37,262 nt of DNA from Bacteroidales bacterium (GTDB lineage: Bacteria; Bacteroidota; Bacteroidia; Bacteroidales; Muribaculaceae): the NCBI GenBank assembly GCA_030536615.1, contig JAUNPQ010000018.1:1-37262 (forward strand), read 5' to 3'. The notes beneath the pieces are model-generated. The model saw only the letters and a program-made list of their open reading frames with translations. It searched no databases and was not told where the DNA came from. Made by a program: the position numbers and the translations under genes. How positions within the stretch are numbered: position 1 is the stretch's first letter; each line of letters begins with the position of its first letter. This document shows, piece after piece, positions 1 through 7,897 of this stretch.

Positions 1-1461
1 ATCGGCGTCAAGACGTGCCACAAGTGCATTTGCGGCATCGAGCACGGCCTGATCAGCCACACTGTTGTTAGCAACAAGTTGCAGAAGCACTTTACGACGC
101 AGGTAGCGCACCGGTGCCTCGTTGGGAGCATATCCTTCAAGAGCTTTGTCTATGAGAGCTATACCGCGTTTGGCATATGCGGCAGCTTTTTCCGGATCAT
201 CAGCAAGTTGTGATGACACACCAAGGAATGGACCTGTGGCATTGTAGTAGTCCGAGCGCGAGGGTTTTTCTGTCTTTTGGACAGCCTGCTCGCCATAATC
301 GGCTGACTTCACATAGTCTTTGGTGTCAAAGTAGTAATCGCTGAGACCTGTAAGGATGCCGGGATCTTCGGGGAAAGCTTTCAGACCTTTCTCAAGAGTG
401 TTGAGTGAGGCCACGGTGTCCTTGTCGGCCATCTGCAAAGCAGCATACACGGTGTAGTCCGAAGCATTGTAGCGGTCAGCGAATGCCGGATTGCTGAAGA
501 ATGCTTTTGAGGCCTTGAGAGCGGCAGGGGTGTCCTCCAGTTCATTGTAGCTGCGCACAATCACGCGCTGCACCTGGAAATTGTTCGGGTCTGTGGCAAG
601 CACTTCATTCGAGGTGTTTATGGCATCGTTATATTTGCCACCGGCATAGAGAAGCACGGCGTAGCGGGCCTTGTCCTCAGGGAAGTGGTTGGGGTTGGCA
701 ATATATTTTCCATACTGCTCGGCAGCACGGGTCCATTTGCCGTTAAGATAGTATTTCTCGGCAAGTTCACGCTGACCGAGAGCCGAGTTGGGGTTCACCT
801 GCAGGAGTTCGGCAAGTTTGGAGATGGCATAATCAGGAACAACATAATAGTACACGTTGGCATATTTCACATAGCCTTCAGGGTTGTCCTGATCAAAGTA
901 TATTGCCTGTTCATACTGTGTCGCAGCCTCGTTCCACTGCTGTGCGTCGGCAAGACGGTCACCCTCGAAGATGTAGATGGCTGGCTCGGCATTTTTTGAA
1001 TTCTTGCGGGCTTTTTTCAGCAAGTCTTCTATCTCTTTATTGTAGGCGCTGTGGTCCGCATTGTAATATGCACGGGCAATATCCACAAGAACCTCGTTGT
1101 TTTTCTTGGCGAGGGACTGTGCTTTTTTGAAGTTGTCTTTGGCAGCGTTGACATCACCGGCTTTCAGGGCCAATGCGCCCAGACCGACGTAGTTGTATGC
1201 GCAATCAGGGTTTGCAGCCACACCTTGTTCAAAATATGTCTTGGCTTTCTGGGTGTCACCTTTTGAGAGATATGAAGCACCGAGATAGTACAATGACAGG
1301 GCTTTGTCCGTATCCGCGCTGTTGAGGTTGCGGTTAAGAAGAGTGATGGCATTGTCATACTGTCCGGCCTTGTAATATTCAATGCCGTCTTTGTAGCCGT
1401 CGGCCGATGCCGTCAATGCGGCTCCAAGCAAAAGTGCTGCTATGAACTTACTTTTCATCAT
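1..1461 (-). CDS. TPR-repeat protein, exported, 3' end cut by window
   Basis: Open reading frame read from 1461 down to base 1 with no stop, so at least 487 residues are present and the C-terminus lies outside the window. Two consecutive ATG codons (1461 and 1458) begin the protein. The N-terminus MMKSKFIAALLLGAALTASA is a typical signal peptide, so the protein is periplasmic or membrane-associated. The rest is a run of helix-pair repeats with TPR spacing, for example YYKAGQYDNAITLLNRNL near residue 30, YLSKGDTQKAKTYFEQG near 65 and YYLNGKWTRAAEQYGKYI in the middle. TPR proteins are scaffolds and no catalytic site is expected. It lies about 195 nt downstream of a PstS-like lipoprotein; from memory this pairing recurs in Bacteroidales, often next to ExbB/ExbD/TonB genes, which are not seen here. 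Partner and substrate are unknown. Confidence 0.9.
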   Translation of the reverse strand, partial: MMKSKFIAALLLGAALTASADGYKDGIEYYKAGQYDNAITLLNRNLNSADTDKALSLYYLGASYLSKGDTQKAKTYFEQGVAANPDCAYNYVGLGALALKAGDVNAAKDNFKKAQSLAKKNNEVLVDIARAYYNADHSAYNKEIEDLLKKARKNSKNAEPAIYIFEGDRLADAQQWNEAATQYEQAIYFDQDNPEGYVKYANVYYYVVPDYAISKLAELLQVNPNSALGQRELAEKYYLNGKWTRAAEQYGKYIANPNHFPEDKARYAVLLYAGGKYNDAINTSNEVLATDPNNFQVQRVIVRSYNELEDTPAALKASKAFFSNPAFADRYNASDYTVYAALQMADKDTVASLNTLEKGLKAFPEDPGILTGLSDYYFDTKDYVKSADYGEQAVQKTEKPSRSDYYNATGPFLGVSSQLADDPEKAAAYAKRGIALIDKALEGYAPNEAPVRYLRRKVLLQLVANNSVADQAVLDAANALVARLDAD

Positions 1462-1526
1462 TTATAAAGAATTGATTATTGTCTGGTTTGTCCGTCACTT
1501 TCAATGAAAGCGTGGAATTATTGCTG

Positions 1527-1557
1527 TAAAGTTACAAATAAAGATGCGTTCGGCGAA
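1527..1557 (-). promoter_or_regulatory. Possible Bacteroidetes promoter for the TPR gene
   Basis: On the minus strand a -7-like box TAACTTTA (1534-1527) lies 19 nt downstream of TTCG (1557-1554). Both boxes differ from the consensus TTTG/TAnnTTTG, so this is a weak match. It lies about 65 nt before the start codon in an otherwise empty gap of 195 nt between the TPR gene and the PstS-like gene. Confidence 0.35.
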
Positions 1558-1656
1558 CCTGTCGGCAGCAAAAACTTGTGATACCGGAGTTAATCTATGT
1601 TAATTAACGCTTGTCGGACCTTCTTGCACCGGCCTGAACGCATATCAGGCAACATG

Positions 1657-2658
1657 TCAGCGTGACACCTGATAGATATTTATCTGCATCCGCGCCGGCA
1701 TTATGCCTGTTTTCATTATCAGGCGCTGACCGTCCGTGCTGGTCACAAATGTGTAGAATTTGTTGGAAGCGCCGATGGTTCCGGCTGTGCTGATGATATA
1801 GATGGGACGTGTCAGCGGATAGTTACCGTCATAGATATATTGCTGATAGGGCTTGTATGACAAGGCGTCATTGCGCATTACGCCAAGCACTTTCACGCCA
1901 CAGCTGTCCATACGGCGGTTTATCTCTATGCCGTCAACAGCTTCCTCATTCTTGAGGGCTTCAACACGTGCGGAGATGTCTGTTGTGTCCGGTTCTTCCA
2001 GATTACGCGTCAGCCAGCTCACGCCGATAATACCTATGGCGTCTGTGCGCTCTTTCACTGTCTGGAACACTTTTTCAACTGATCCCACAGCCATTACATT
2101 CTTTCCGAAATCCCGACCGTCAAGCAGCGAGTCTCTCATGTATGTGGCCAGCCCTGAGCCGGGACTGTCAAACACCACATTGATAGGAGCATCCGCACCA
2201 TCAGGCTCTATCTGGTTCCAACGCGTGGTCTGTCCGGAGAGCACCTGCGATATCTCTTTGAGGCTCAGCACATCAACCTTGTTCTCCTGATTGACTATCA
2301 GCGCCACCGCATCAACGGCTATTTTCATTGAGCGCACGCTTGAGAATTTCTGGCGCAGAGAGGCCCGCTCTGTCTTTGTCAGGTCCCGCCCTATCACGGC
2401 ATTGCGTGTGTTTCCGGTCAGCAACGAGTCAACGGCAACGGCCTGAGGCACATACTGGCACAGGATGAAGTTGTTGGGATATACATACTCAAACACTTCT
2501 ATCTCCTGCTGCATGATGTTGCTGAATGCGTCATCGCAGACAATGGTCATTGATGAAACTTTTGCTTCTTTCTTTCCGCCCTCGGAACATGAACTCATTG
2601 CCGTCATGGCAGCGAACGCCATGGCGGCAATGAGACATTTGGTTATGTTTCTTGACAT
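1657..2658 (-). CDS. PstS-like phosphate ABC transporter substrate-binding lipoprotein
   Basis: 333 residues. The N-terminus has a hydrophobic stretch ending in AMSSCSEGG, a lipoprotein signal with the acylated cysteine near residue 24. The body resembles PBP-like proteins of the PstS family: VCDDAFSNIMQQEIEVFEY at the start of lobe 1, a middle segment with SLKEISQVLSGQTTRWNQI (PstS-type LSLxxIxxIFxGxxxxW), and FDSPGSGLATYMRD, the anion-binding SGS/T-like turn. It is expected to bind phosphate or a related oxyanion in the periplasm. No PstABC permease or ATPase gene is adjacent. The gene starts 30 nt after the stop of the small membrane protein upstream and is probably in one operon with it and the TPR gene downstream. 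In Bacteroidales such proteins often sit with TonB/ExbBD genes, so a role in TonB energy transduction rather than phosphate uptake is possible. Confidence 0.85.
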   Translation of the reverse strand: MSRNITKCLIAAMAFAAMTAMSSCSEGGKKEAKVSSMTIVCDDAFSNIMQQEIEVFEYVYPNNFILCQYVPQAVAVDSLLTGNTRNAVIGRDLTKTERASLRQKFSSVRSMKIAVDAVALIVNQENKVDVLSLKEISQVLSGQTTRWNQIEPDGADAPINVVFDSPGSGLATYMRDSLLDGRDFGKNVMAVGSVEKVFQTVKERTDAIGIIGVSWLTRNLEEPDTTDISARVEALKNEEAVDGIEINRRMDSCGVKVLGVMRNDALSYKPYQQYIYDGNYPLTRPIYIISTAGTIGASNKFYTFVTSTDGQRLIMKTGIMPARMQINIYQVSR

Positions 2659-2688
2659 AATGTGATATTTTTATGTGTCAGTTGGTTG

Positions 2689-3012
2689 TCACAGCCGGGT
2701 ATCCAGTCCGAAAATCAGACGTATGGCACGCCATACACCGTATATTATCAGGATAACACCCACGGTATAGTTGGCTATTGTCCAAAGCAACGTGGGGGGC
2801 GCACCGAAGAAGTTCAGAATCAGCAATACACCCATTCCGATATACACAAGCACCATGAATATGCCGAAAATGACATAAATGGCTCCGCGTGATCTCCGCA
2901 CACCGCTTTCTTCTTCCACGCCTCCTTCGTCGGGACGGGCCATGGAGGTGTGCATTTTGCGGCGATATTCCTCAAATTCAGGATTATTCTCCAAGTCTTT
3001 GTCTTTTTTCAT
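2689..3012 (-). CDS. Small two-helix membrane protein of unknown function
   Basis: The start chosen is the ATG at 3012, giving 107 residues beginning MKKDKDLENNPEFEEYRRKM. The open frame extends 43 codons further upstream, but that part covers the promoter at 3086-3116 and reads as unlikely protein. Residues 1-45 are charged and cytoplasmic-looking. Two hydrophobic segments follow, around GAIYVIFGIFMVLVYIGMGV and LLWTIANYTVGVILIIYGVW, with a short loop between. No catalytic motif is visible. It is first in the apparent operon with the PstS-like lipoprotein and the TPR protein. Function not recognised. Confidence 0.75.
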   Translation of the reverse strand: MKKDKDLENNPEFEEYRRKMHTSMARPDEGGVEEESGVRRSRGAIYVIFGIFMVLVYIGMGVLLILNFFGAPPTLLWTIANYTVGVILIIYGVWRAIRLIFGLDTRL

Positions 3013-3085
3013 AATTCTGCGTTTTATGTAGTCTTTTATTTTCCAACAAGCCGCAAAAATATAATGTTCATAGCTGCCGGACGTG

Positions 3086-3116
3086 CAAATATAGTATAAT
3101 TGGACCAAACAGCAAA
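3086..3116 (-). promoter_or_regulatory. Bacteroidetes promoter for the membrane protein/PstS-like/TPR operon
   Basis: On the minus strand TTTG (3116-3113), a 19-nt spacer and TATATTTG (3093-3086) match the Bacteroidetes -33/-7 consensus. It lies about 75 nt before the ATG at 3012. A second TAnnTTTG-like box (TATTTTTG, about 3055) may add a start site. Confidence 0.65.
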
Positions 3117-3190
3117 AAACGTCAAACAAAAAACGAAGCATACACGTTTATCTGCTGAAAACATTATACATAAAAAACATCTCTGAAATT

Positions 3191-3511
3191 ATGGAAAAGA
3201 CACTTCCCTACACTGAGGCCCGTAAACTCACCGGCGCCGTCCTCATTGAATTCTATGCATCGTGGTGCCCCCATTGCCAACGCATGATGCCGATAGTTGA
3301 AAACGTACGCGAACTTCTTGGCGGTCAGGTGCCGGTATACCAATATGACATTGACAAATATCCCGCCGATGCCGAGGCTGCCGGCGTTGACAGTGTGCCT
3401 ACATTCATAATCTATGATGATGACCGCGAGATGTGGCGTCATACCGGCGAGATAAGCGGTGACACGCTAATGGCCAACGTCGATGCCGTGCTGAACAGCT
3501 ACGTCGAGTAA
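3191..3511 (+). CDS. Thioredoxin-like protein with DsbA-type CPHC active site
   Basis: 106 residues, a single thioredoxin fold. The redox site is YASWCPHCQRMMP at residues 24-36, with cysteines at 28 and 31. The cis-proline loop is DSVPTFIIY near 77. The two central residues PH are those of DsbA (CPHC), not those of classical thioredoxin (CGPC), and in known proteins this makes the site more oxidising. There is no signal peptide, so the protein should be cytoplasmic unless its partner tethers it. The next gene on the same strand is a VKOR-family protein whose start lies 38 nt (ATG) or 8 nt (TTG) beyond this stop. VKOR proteins re-oxidise thioredoxin-like partners, so the two probably form an electron-transfer pair. 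Confidence 0.9.
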   Translation: MEKTLPYTEARKLTGAVLIEFYASWCPHCQRMMPIVENVRELLGGQVPVYQYDIDKYPADAEAAGVDSVPTFIIYDDDREMWRHTGEISGDTLMANVDAVLNSYVE

Positions 3512-3549
3512 ACATTGAATTGAGCAACCACCGGCCTAATTGCCGTCCT

Positions 3550-4542
3550 ATGTTTTTCAATGATTTTCTGACTGCATTGCATGTGCCGCATACTCAGGCA
3601 TACAGCGACAACCGTTTCGCTACAATGCCATTCATGAGCATGTTCGGAATGTCCAGACTGCTTGATGAATACGGAGTGGACAGCATGGCTCTGGCCCTAA
3701 CAGACAAGAATCAGATGCCATTGATACCCACCCCTTTTGTCGCACCCGTATCCGGCAGCGAATGGGTCATTGTCACAGATGCCTCAGACAACATGGTAGA
3801 CTACATAACTCAGGGCAAGCATGAGAGAGCGGCATTTTCCCGCTTCCGCGATGCGTGGACAGGCGTGGCTTTCATTGCCACCGCAAACCATGCCTCACGT
3901 GAGCCGGATTATAACAGTCATCGTCTTGCTGCGGCAATGACTTCTGTCAGAAATTACGGGCTATGGGCTCTGATGATGGCAGTGGCTGTCTATTTCTTTA
4001 TTGTAAACGGACTGTGGCGCAACTGGTGGTCAATAGCATTGCCGCTTGTGCTTCTGACCGGTCTGGCAGCGTCATTTATGCTTGTTTTGAAGACAATCGG
4101 CGTCAGAAGTAAGGCAATTGATAATGTATGTGCCACAATTCAGGAGGGCGGATGCGATACAGTCATAGACACCGGAGGCACTTTTCTGGGCATCTTCCAC
4201 TGGAGCGAAGTGGGTCTGGCGTATTTCAGCGTAAGCCTGCTGGCTCTTTTCCTATGGCCCGATGCATGGTCCTGGCTGGCGCTATTCAACATATTCTGTC
4301 TGCCATATACGGTGTGGAGTGTGTCATATCAGCGTTTCAAGGCGCATGCGTGGTGCACTCTCTGTCTGGTGGTCCAACTCACTCTCTGGCTTACTTTCAT
4401 TTGCTGGCTGGGTTACGGATGGTGGAACAGGCTCACGCTCTCAGCCACACCGTTCCTGTTGGCTGCGGCATATGTGATTGTCTGTCTCACACTGAACAGA
4501 CTTATACCTTATATCACCACCAAAAATCAGGAACATGTCTGA
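3550..4542 (+). CDS. C39-like domain fused to vitamin K epoxide reductase (VKOR) domain
   Basis: Start chosen at the ATG at 3550 (330 residues, MFFNDFLTALHVPHTQAYSD); an in-frame TTG at 3520 would add ten residues. Residues about 1-120 resemble the C39-like domain that precedes VKOR in many Bacteroidetes proteins, but the papain-type Cys and His are not seen, so it should not cleave peptides. From about residue 133 come five or six membrane helices. The VKOR signature is present: two loop cysteines (VCATIQEGGCDTV, Cys 194 and 202), an FLGIFHWSEVGLAYF segment, and a CxxC redox pair in HAWCTLC (Cys 269 and 272). VKOR proteins pass electrons from thiols to a membrane quinone and drive disulphide formation. 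The upstream CPHC thioredoxin is the likely partner, although here it is a separate, unexported chain. Confidence 0.88.
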   Translation: MFFNDFLTALHVPHTQAYSDNRFATMPFMSMFGMSRLLDEYGVDSMALALTDKNQMPLIPTPFVAPVSGSEWVIVTDASDNMVDYITQGKHERAAFSRFRDAWTGVAFIATANHASREPDYNSHRLAAAMTSVRNYGLWALMMAVAVYFFIVNGLWRNWWSIALPLVLLTGLAASFMLVLKTIGVRSKAIDNVCATIQEGGCDTVIDTGGTFLGIFHWSEVGLAYFSVSLLALFLWPDAWSWLALFNIFCLPYTVWSVSYQRFKAHAWCTLCLVVQLTLWLTFICWLGYGWWNRLTLSATPFLLAAAYVIVCLTLNRLIPYITTKNQEHV

Positions 4543-4726
4543 GATATCACTTCCCGCAGGACTGACTTCGGCCATAGCAATGACACCGTTGCAGATGAAC
4601 AAGATCCGTTTTGTCCGCAACCACACTGTAATCACCCCTCAGGCATTGGTGCGTTCCGACGGAAAATCAGTACCTTTGCACAACCAAACACAACAGCCAA
4701 ATGATAATAGCATCAAAAAAACGTAA
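4535..4726 (+). CDS. Possible 63-residue peptide overlapping the VKOR gene end
   Basis: ATG at 4535 overlaps the VKOR stop (ATGTCTGA, TGA at 4540-4542), an arrangement that suggests translational coupling. The peptide starts MSEISLPAGLTSAIAMTPLQ and continues with MNKIRFVRNHTVITP. The middle (PLQMNKI) loosely recalls leader segments of Bacteroidetes natural-product precursors, but the usual GG cleavage site is absent. The last third of the frame runs through the promoter of the following gene and overlaps its first 26 nt, which argues that at least this part is accidental. It may be a real small gene or a chance frame. Confidence 0.3.
   Translation: MSEISLPAGLTSAIAMTPLQMNKIRFVRNHTVITPQALVRSDGKSVPLHNQTQQPNDNSIKKT
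4646..4678 (+). promoter_or_regulatory. Bacteroidetes promoter for the DUF4924 gene
   Basis: TTGG (4646-4649), a 21-nt spacer, and TACCTTTG (4671-4678) match the -33/-7 consensus with one change in the first box. It lies 22 nt before the ATG at 4701, which implies a very short 5' leader. Confidence 0.6.
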
Positions 4727-5273
4727 GGAGAACATAGCGGAATATCTGCTGTATATGTGGCAGGTAGAGGACATAATACGCGCCAACCATCTCGACATAG
4801 ACACCATTGAACGCAATGTCATAGACAAGTTTCAGCTTGATGAGGCCCAACGCCGCGAAATGCGTGAATGGTATGAGAGTCTCATTGACATGATGCGGCG
4901 CGAGGGCGTGGAAAAATCCGGTCACTTGCAGATGAACCGCAACACACTGGGACAACTCGTGGCACTGCATCAGACGTTGCTTAAAGATCCACGTTTTGCC
5001 GACTACACCGCTCTGTTCTACAAGACACTGCCGTATATTGTGGAACTTCGCTCAAAATCAGGCGATGTGAAACCGGGCGAGATAGAGACCTGCTTCAACG
5101 CTCTCTATGGCATGCTTATGATGCGCCTGCAGGCCAAGGAGATAACCCCACAGACCAGAGATGCGATAGCCGGAATATCTCAGTTCATAGCCACACTTGC
5201 CCGCAACTTTCACCTTGACGAGGCCAACCGGCTTTTCACTGACGATGACAATGAGACCGGCACAGATAAGTAA
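4701..5273 (+). CDS. DUF4924 family protein
   Basis: 190 residues. The opening KKRKENIAEYLLYMWQVEDI followed by RANHLDIDTIER is the hallmark of the Bacteroidetes DUF4924 family as I know it. The protein is predicted soluble and almost entirely helical, with no signal peptide, membrane helix or catalytic motif. The biochemical role of the family is unknown. It has its own promoter (4646-4678), so it is probably transcribed apart from the VKOR gene upstream. It converges on the ribosomal operon, whose terminator lies at 5361-5399. Confidence 0.8.
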   Translation: MIIASKKRKENIAEYLLYMWQVEDIIRANHLDIDTIERNVIDKFQLDEAQRREMREWYESLIDMMRREGVEKSGHLQMNRNTLGQLVALHQTLLKDPRFADYTALFYKTLPYIVELRSKSGDVKPGEIETCFNALYGMLMMRLQAKEITPQTRDAIAGISQFIATLARNFHLDEANRLFTDDDNETGTDK

Positions 5274-5360
5274 TCATCGCCATATTCAGGGAAATAAGCC
5301 GTAAGACAGCATTAGTCCGACCCTTCTGTTATATTATCAAACGGCCTCCAGGCAATACAT

Positions 5361-5399
5361 AAAAAAGTGGTGACTGCATCATCGCGACGTAGCCACCAC
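5361..5399 (-). terminator. Rho-independent terminator of the rpsF-rpsR-rplI operon
   Basis: On the minus strand CCACCAC-complement stem (5399-5393) pairs with 5372-5367 (GTGGTG/CCACCAC), with further partial pairing inside, followed at once by six T residues (5366-5361). It lies 35 nt after the rplI stop. Confidence 0.7.
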
Positions 5400-5433
5400 A
5401 AGAGGGGTATAAAATTTGGGAATGTGTAACTCT

Positions 5434-5877
5434 TTATTCAGATACAACCTCAAAGGGAAGTTCAACAGAAACTTCCTTGTGGAGATTGACTGTGGCTGTG
5501 TATTTGCCGACTTCCTTCACAGGAGCAACAACAATAAGTTTGCGGTCAACTTCAATGCCTTTCGCAGCAAGAGCTTCGCTGAGCTGTATGGCGTTGACTG
5601 AACCGAAGATGGTACCGGTCTCGCTGGTCTTTGTTGCGATTGTAAGATCATTGACTTCCTGTATCTTGGCAGCCAGTGCCTCAGCATCTGATTTGATCTT
5701 GGCAAGCTTGTGGGCGCGCTGGCGCAGGTTTTCTGCAAGTACTTTGAGCGCTGAAGGTGAAGCAATCACAGCTTTTCCGGTGGGAATGAGGTAATTGCGT
5801 CCGTAACCCGATTTCACTTCAACAACGTCGTCCTTGTATCCAAGGCCCTGAACGTCTTCTTTGAGAATAATTTTCAT
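5434..5877 (-). CDS. rplI: 50S ribosomal protein bL9
   Basis: 147 residues, the usual length. The N-terminal rRNA-binding domain carries the family signature MKIILKEDVQGLGYKDDVVE and VKSGYGRNYLIPTGKAVIAS. The long connecting helix follows (residues about 45-75), then the C-terminal domain with IFGSVNAIQLSEALAAKGIE. bL9 binds domain V of 23S rRNA near the L1 stalk. It is the last gene of the rpsF-rpsR-rplI operon, 23 nt after rpsR, and is followed by an intrinsic terminator. No irregularity seen. Confidence 0.98.
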   Translation of the reverse strand: MKIILKEDVQGLGYKDDVVEVKSGYGRNYLIPTGKAVIASPSALKVLAENLRQRAHKLAKIKSDAEALAAKIQEVNDLTIATKTSETGTIFGSVNAIQLSEALAAKGIEVDRKLIVVAPVKEVGKYTATVNLHKEVSVELPFEVVSE

Positions 5878-5900
5878 ATCGTATTCCTTGTGCTTTGGGG

Positions 5901-6170
5901 TTATTTCATAAGGTCAGTCACGTACGGCAGAAGTGCCAGATGACGTGCACGTTTCACGGCCTGAGCCACACGGCGCTGGAATTTCAGCGAGGTGCCGGTG
6001 ATGCGGCGAGGAAGGATCTTACCCTGTTCGTTAAGGAATTTCTTGAGGAATTCGGGATCCTTATAGTCTATGTACTTGATTCCGCTGCGTTTGAAACGGC
6101 AGTATTTTTTCTTCTTCACATCCACAGAAAGGGGTGTGAGATAGCGTATTTCAGATTGTGTCTGTGCCAT
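5901..6170 (-). CDS. rpsR: 30S ribosomal protein bS18
   Basis: 89 residues. Core motifs of bS18 are present: [39 protein letters not shown] and [19 protein letters not shown]. The N-terminal extension [18 protein letters not shown] is short. bS18 forms a heterodimer with bS6 on the platform of the small subunit, which fits its place 7 nt downstream of rpsF. Confidence 0.98.
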   Translation of the reverse strand: MAQTQSEIRYLTPLSVDVKKKKYCRFKRSGIKYIDYKDPEFLKKFLNEQGKILPRRITGTSLKFQRRVAQAVKRARHLALLPYVTDLMK

Positions 6171-6177
6171 AATTAGT

Positions 6178-6549
6178 TCAGTCCTCCTTTACTTCTGTTT
6201 TTTCTTCAGTTTCAATTTTCTTGGTGCCTTTCAGCGAACGACGTTTTGCGGCATATTCTGCGGCATATTTGTCAAGACGGAAAGTGAGGAAGCGTATAAC
6301 GCGCTCATCGCGGCGATATGCTGTCTCAAGTTTCTTGATGGACTGGGGATCAGCATCAAACTCAATGAGGGTGTAGAAGCCGGTGGATTTCTTTGCGATG
6401 GGATAGGCGAGTTTACGCAGACCCCATTCTTCAGTGTTCACGATGGTTGCACCATTGTCGGTGAGCACCTTGCTGAACTTTTCTACCGCTTCCTTCATCT
6501 GTACATCAGACAAAACGGGAGTTAAAATGAAAACGGTTTCGTAATGCAT
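6178..6549 (-). CDS. rpsF: 30S ribosomal protein bS6
   Basis: 123 residues. The family start [20 protein letters not shown] and the segment [20 protein letters not shown] are clear. The last 20 or so residues ([14 protein letters not shown]) form a charged tail beyond the folded core, as in many bS6 proteins. It is the first gene of the operon, has a consensus promoter 39 nt upstream, and encodes the partner of bS18. Confidence 0.98.
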   Translation of the reverse strand: MHYETVFILTPVLSDVQMKEAVEKFSKVLTDNGATIVNTEEWGLRKLAYPIAKKSTGFYTLIEFDADPQSIKKLETAYRRDERVIRFLTFRLDKYAAEYAAKRRSLKGTKKIETEEKTEVKED

Positions 6550-6587
6550 GGTTTGTGTTTGAAATTAATATTTTAATAAATCAGGCG

Positions 6588-6619
6588 CAAAGGTAAGCAT
6601 TTTATTGCAAATAACCAAA
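6588..6619 (-). promoter_or_regulatory. Consensus Bacteroidetes promoter of the rpsF operon
   Basis: On the minus strand TTTG (6619-6616), a 20-nt spacer, and TACCTTTG (6595-6588) match the -33/-7 consensus exactly. The start codon of rpsF is at 6549, leaving a leader of about 30 nt. Confidence 0.85.
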
Positions 6620-6639
6620 TGTCTTTTTTTAACAGCCTT

Positions 6640-7170
6640 TTACTCTGATTTCAGAGAATAGCCGGACAGGCTACAAACATATGTAAGCAGGGAGCCGGAG
6701 TCAGGCGCGTGGTCAGGACCAAGCACAAAGCCTGCTGACTCAAACAAACGCACTGACGCCGCATTTTCAGGCGCGACAACCGCCCGCAGAACGCTCACCC
6801 CGAGACGGTGCGCCTCAATTGAAAGAGCCTGCAATGTCATTTTGCCATAGCCGCGCCCGCGCATCTCCTCGGCAATGAAGATACCCACGTATGCCGAGGA
6901 ATCGTCCGCGTCATAGTCACAGAGGTCAACAGTACCGATGGTCACTGCATCCTCGGCATCCTCATCCGTGTCAATCATGAACCTCATCTGTCCGTCAGCG
7001 GCAAGATCATGACGATAACCGCGCAGAAAGGCCCACAGATCCATCCGCGAAGGCACAGGCGCTCCAATCGGAGCATCATATCCGCGCCTACGTGTAAGCT
7101 CCCACCTGAAGAGTCGGTCAAGATCACGCTCAAGTCCGGGAGCACGCAAAATCACAACGTTATTGTCCAT
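6640..7170 (-). CDS. GNAT-family N-acetyltransferase
   Basis: The start chosen is the ATG at 7170 (176 residues, [20 protein letters not shown]); an in-frame upstream start at 7203 lies deeper in recR and adds an unlikely leader. It overlaps the recR stop by 11 nt, so translation is probably coupled. The acetyl-CoA binding motif A is visible as [20 protein letters not shown], and the C-terminal [16 protein letters not shown] is the typical GNAT motif B region. The opening [12 protein letters not shown] resembles RimJ/RimL-type enzymes that acetylate protein N-termini or other amines. The substrate cannot be told from the sequence. Confidence 0.85.
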   Translation of the reverse strand: MDNNVVILRAPGLERDLDRLFRWELTRRRGYDAPIGAPVPSRMDLWAFLRGYRHDLAADGQMRFMIDTDEDAEDAVTIGTVDLCDYDADDSSAYVGIFIAEEMRGRGYGKMTLQALSIEAHRLGVSVLRAVVAPENAASVRLFESAGFVLGPDHAPDSGSLLTYVCSLSGYSLKSE

Positions 7171-7774
7171 TGAAAGGTGTACGGTCACGCAATGACCGGC
7201 CAAGGGTTATTTCATCGGTATACTCTATATCGTTTCCTACAGCTACTCCACGGGCAAGCTGGGTAACTTTGACAGGGGTATCAGCCAGCCTGCGGTAAAT
7301 GTAGAAATTTGTTGTCTCGCCCTCCATGGTGGCTCCCAAGGCAAGGATAACCTCCTGCACGCCGCCTGCACGCACGCGTTCCACCAGACTGTCTATCTCA
7401 AGTTTGTCAGGGCCTATGCCGTCAACGGGCGATATGACTCCGCCAAGCACATGGTAGCGGCCGTTGTAGAGGCCCGTGTTCTCAAGCAGCATCACATCAC
7501 GCACATTCTCTACAACACATATTGTCGTGGCATCGCGGCGGGGAGAGGCGCAGACCGGACAGATGTCTGTCTCGCTTATGTTGTGGCATATGCTGCAATA
7601 GCACACCCCATGACGCAACTCGGTGATAGCCTTGGCAAGAGAGTCAGACACGCCGGCATCCTGCCGCAACAAATGCAGCGCCAGGCGCAATGCCGTCTTG
7701 CGGCCCACACCGGGAAGCCGCGAGAGTTCATTGACCGCACTGTTCAGCAATGCCGACTGAAATTCTTCTTCCAC
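7160..7774 (-). CDS. recR: Recombination protein RecR, GTG start
   Basis: 204 residues. RecR acts with RecF and RecO to load RecA at gaps. The helix-hairpin-helix [20 protein letters not shown] lies near residue 16. The C4 zinc finger is [16 protein letters not shown] (Cys 60, 63, 72, 75), and the Toprim domain follows with [12 protein letters not shown] and [17 protein letters not shown]. The frame begins with GTG at 7774; a stop codon lies four codons upstream and no ATG precedes the conserved helix, so the GTG start is forced. The GNAT gene overlaps its end. A divergent promoter region lies between recR and yqgE. Confidence 0.97.
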   Translation of the reverse strand: MEEEFQSALLNSAVNELSRLPGVGRKTALRLALHLLRQDAGVSDSLAKAITELRHGVCYCSICHNISETDICPVCASPRRDATTICVVENVRDVMLLENTGLYNGRYHVLGGVISPVDGIGPDKLEIDSLVERVRAGGVQEVILALGATMEGETTNFYIYRRLADTPVKVTQLARGVAVGNDIEYTDEITLGRSLRDRTPFNGQ

Positions 7775-7784
7775 TTTTTTTGAT

Positions 7785-7803
7785 TATCTTTGCCACAAAA
7801 TTA
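7785..7803. promoter_or_regulatory. Back-to-back -7 boxes for yqgE and recR
   Basis: On the plus strand TATCTTTG (7785-7792) faces yqgE; on the minus strand TAATTTTG (7803-7796) faces recR. Both match TAnnTTTG and are separated by 3 nt. Neither has a clear TTTG at the -33 position. The transcripts would start in overlapping DNA, so the two genes may compete for polymerase. Confidence 0.45.
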
Positions 7804-7897
7804 CTACTTTTTTGTTACATATAAAAGGCCCATACGGTATGTAGGTCCTTTCAGGTAAACAAACCGGCCCGATATATACCCAAAAGCAGTAAAAGCC

